From: UBA2632 sp964452155
GTDB taxonomy: Bacteria; Bacteroidota; Bacteroidia; Bacteroidales; Dysgonomonadaceae
DNA: 7,868 nucleotides
Assembly: GCA_964452155.1 (NCBI GenBank)
Contig: CAYVLC010000125.1
Location: forward strand, 1 to 7,868
Direction: 5' to 3'
Part shown: in pieces, positions 6,581 to 7,868 of the stretch
Layout: each line of letters opens with the position of its first letter
How positions within the stretch are numbered: the first letter of the stretch is position 1
Made by a program: the position numbers and the translations under genes
The notes under the pieces: model-generated
Told to the model about the DNA's origin: nothing
What the model saw: only the letters and a program-made list of their open reading frames with translations
The model's database searches: none

Positions 6581-6598
6581 CAATCCATACAATCCATA
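6581..6598. repeat. Two tandem copies of a 9-bp unit
   Basis: CAATCCATA occurs twice in direct tandem, preceded by the related CAATATA at 6574-6580. It is short, lies upstream of ruvB and looks like local slippage rather than a functional array. Confidence 0.6.
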
Positions 6599-6670
6599 CA
6601 ACGCACTAGCCAAAGACTTGCACTACCAAAAAACCCACACAGCATCTCAAAGCAAGTAGTTTTTGAGTAG

Positions 6671-6733
6671 TTGATACCTATATCAATTCTTATAGAGATT
6701 GATTATACAAAAATAGCTATAAAACATCAATCT
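6671..6733. promoter_or_regulatory. Cluster of TTGAT/ATCAA half-sites upstream of ruvB
   Basis: TTGATA-CCTA-TATCAA (6671-6686) is a perfect 6-bp dyad. AGATTGAT (6696-6703) pairs perfectly with ATCAATCT (6726-6733). Four half-sites thus alternate in 63 bp around the -7-like sequence at 6708-6715. They may be operator sites or alternative hairpins; the AT-rich context weakens the case. Confidence 0.3.
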
Positions 6734-6954
6734 AAAAAAAGATAATTCCAAGGGACTTTGGTGTATGTTTTTATAAAAAATCAGTTTATTCACTTGAGAT
6801 ACTTTATGAAGCATGTATTCAGACTCTCTAACTTAGAGAAAAGTACAAAAAATTGCGAACGATTTTTACCACCTGCACACTTTCTAGAGTCCGTTTATTA
6901 CAAAGCAAACTATCATAAAAACCAGCCCCCCCCTTTACCACCAGCTAACAATAT

Positions 6955-7866
6955 TTATTTGCTAAGATTGCTCAGCTTATTTACATTTCGTTGCAATCCT
7001 GCCAGCTTTGCCCTTTTTACAGCAGACTTAGAGAACAACTGACTAAACTGTTCTTGGTTGATAGTTTGTAATGCAGACAAATCGAGGCTTAGAAATGCAA
7101 GAGATGGATTAAACTCGGGTGTGGTGTGAGGCCTAGAAAACCTATTCCATGGGCACACCAGCTGGCACACATCGCACCCATACACCCAATTGCCAGTATC
7201 TACATCCTCGTCTTGCTCACCTTTTTTCTCAATGGTTTGGTAAGAGATGCATCGGGTAGCATTCACCAAATGTGGTTGCTCAATTGCACCCGTGGGGCAA
7301 GCTTCTATGCATCGGGTGCAATTGCCACAAGAGAGGTTGATGGGTGAATCATAATCTAACTCTTGATTGATAATTAACTCTCCCAAGAAGAAGAACGAAC
7401 CCTTGCCTGGAATAATGAGTAATGTGTTTTTCCCAATAAAACCCAAACCGGCTTTTGCCGCCCAATAACGCTCTAGCACGGGTGCCGAATCGCAAAAAAA
7501 ACGACCTTCAGTACCTGGAAAGATAGTTTGTATGTAAGCAAGCAGTTGTTTCAGTTTGTCTTTGACCACAAAGTGATAGTCTTTGCCATAGGCATAGTAG
7601 GCAAATTGGGGCAACTCGGGGTCTCGCATTTTGTTTGGATAGTAGTTTAAGGCTACAGATATAATTGATTTTGCACCCTCAACCAACAGTCTAGGGTCAT
7701 TGCGTTTCTCCATGTTCCTTTCTAGGTATGACATATCGCCCTGATAGTTCAATCGTATCCACTCTCTCAAATTTTCTTCTTCTCCAGACAATTCGGCCCG
7801 ACATATTCCGCAAGCATCAAAGCCTAGCGAGAGAGCGTGTTGTTTTATTTTATCGGATGGTGTCAT
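6955..7866 (-). CDS. queG: Epoxyqueuosine reductase QueG
   Basis: QueG uses cobalamin and two [4Fe-4S] clusters to reduce epoxyqueuosine to queuosine, the last step in making the modified wobble base of tRNAs for Asp, Asn, His and Tyr. The 303-residue product shows the N-terminal domain start LGFDACGIC (14-22), the catalytic segment CDSAPVLERYWA (125-136) with the family's conserved Asp at 126, GLGFIGKNTLLI (140-151), and eight cluster cysteines: CGNCTRCIEACP (180-191), Cys206 and CDVCQLVCPW (231-240). It is shorter than the E. coli enzyme (about 380 residues), lacking most of the C-terminal HEAT-like part, which I recall as usual in Bacteroidota. The ATG at 7866 gives a natural start, though only two upstream bases are visible. 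No other queuosine gene is in the window. Confidence 0.96.
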   Translation of the reverse strand: MTPSDKIKQHALSLGFDACGICRAELSGEEENLREWIRLNYQGDMSYLERNMEKRNDPRLLVEGAKSIISVALNYYPNKMRDPELPQFAYYAYGKDYHFVVKDKLKQLLAYIQTIFPGTEGRFFCDSAPVLERYWAAKAGLGFIGKNTLLIIPGKGSFFFLGELIINQELDYDSPINLSCGNCTRCIEACPTGAIEQPHLVNATRCISYQTIEKKGEQDEDVDTGNWVYGCDVCQLVCPWNRFSRPHTTPEFNPSLAFLSLDLSALQTINQEQFSQLFSKSAVKRAKLAGLQRNVNKLSNLSK

Positions 7867-7868
7867 AA

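Larger units (their letters stand above)
6481..6954. other. 474-bp queG-ruvB spacer without a recognised gene
   Basis: No plausible coding region, tRNA or known RNA is seen in either direction; the plus-strand frame here begins at TTG and has no recognisable motifs. The spacer holds tandem CAATCCATA copies (6581-6598), a cluster of four TTGAT/ATCAA half-sites (6671-6730), a -7-like TATTTTTG on the minus strand (6708-6715), a 15-bp dyad TCTCTAA-C-TTAGAGA (6825-6839) and a run of eight C (6926-6933). A weak A/T-rich hairpin with a TTCG loop (6847-6867), read on the minus strand, could end queG transcription. The ruvB leader or promoter must lie here if ruvB is not transcribed from queG. Confidence 0.6.

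Noticed and set aside
6581..6598. Tandem CAATCCATA as a CRISPR or iteron array
   Set aside because: There are only two 9-bp copies with no spacers, no cas or replication gene nearby, and no further copies noticed.
6758..7042. 94-codon plus-strand frame in the queG-ruvB spacer
   Set aside because: It begins at TTG, runs into the 3' end of queG on the other strand and shows no domain, promoter or start context.
7126..7347. 73-codon plus-strand frame opposite queG
   Set aside because: It is antisense to the iron-sulfur cysteine region of QueG.

Overview
The window reads as an ordinary chromosomal segment of an AT-rich member of the Bacteroidota, most likely order Bacteroidales. Supporting signs are three copies of the Bacteroidota -7 promoter element (TAnnTTTG, here always TTATCTTTGC), no convincing Shine-Dalgarno sequences, a DUF4270 surface lipoprotein next to a short GT5 'glycogen/starch synthase' protein, a DUF5020 outer-membrane barrel, and RuvB and QueG sequences of Bacteroidales type. 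The species cannot be named from the sequence alone.

Layout. On the minus strand, bases 1-755 hold the first 251 codons of an exported, probably outer-membrane protein that runs off the left edge. Upstream of it, also on the minus strand, is a complete MATE-family efflux transporter (835-2154). A divergent spacer follows. On the plus strand a GT5-like gene starts at 2383 and runs into a 100-N assembly gap (2730-2829). Its likely stop and a strong intrinsic terminator lie just after the gap. Next on the plus strand is the DUF4270 lipoprotein gene (3117-4475). It converges on the minus-strand DUF5020 barrel gene (4632-5348), and the two share a bidirectional terminator. Continuing on the minus strand are ruvB (5455-6480), a 474-bp spacer without a recognisable gene, and queG (6955-7866), whose start codon lies two bases from the right edge.

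How the genes relate. No multi-gene pathway is visible. There is envelope biology (two barrel-type exported proteins, one lipoprotein, one exporter), a Holliday-junction motor and a queuosine tRNA-modification enzyme. The pairing most likely to mean something is the GT5-like protein with DUF4270, which I recall as recurrent neighbours in Bacteroidales.

I found no phage, insertion sequence, CRISPR array, tRNA or rRNA, and no convincing new system. The items most worth a second look are the GT5-like protein, which lacks the KTGGL substrate-binding motif of true glycogen synthases, the assembly gap inside it, and several dyad-symmetric elements at promoters and in the queG-ruvB spacer.
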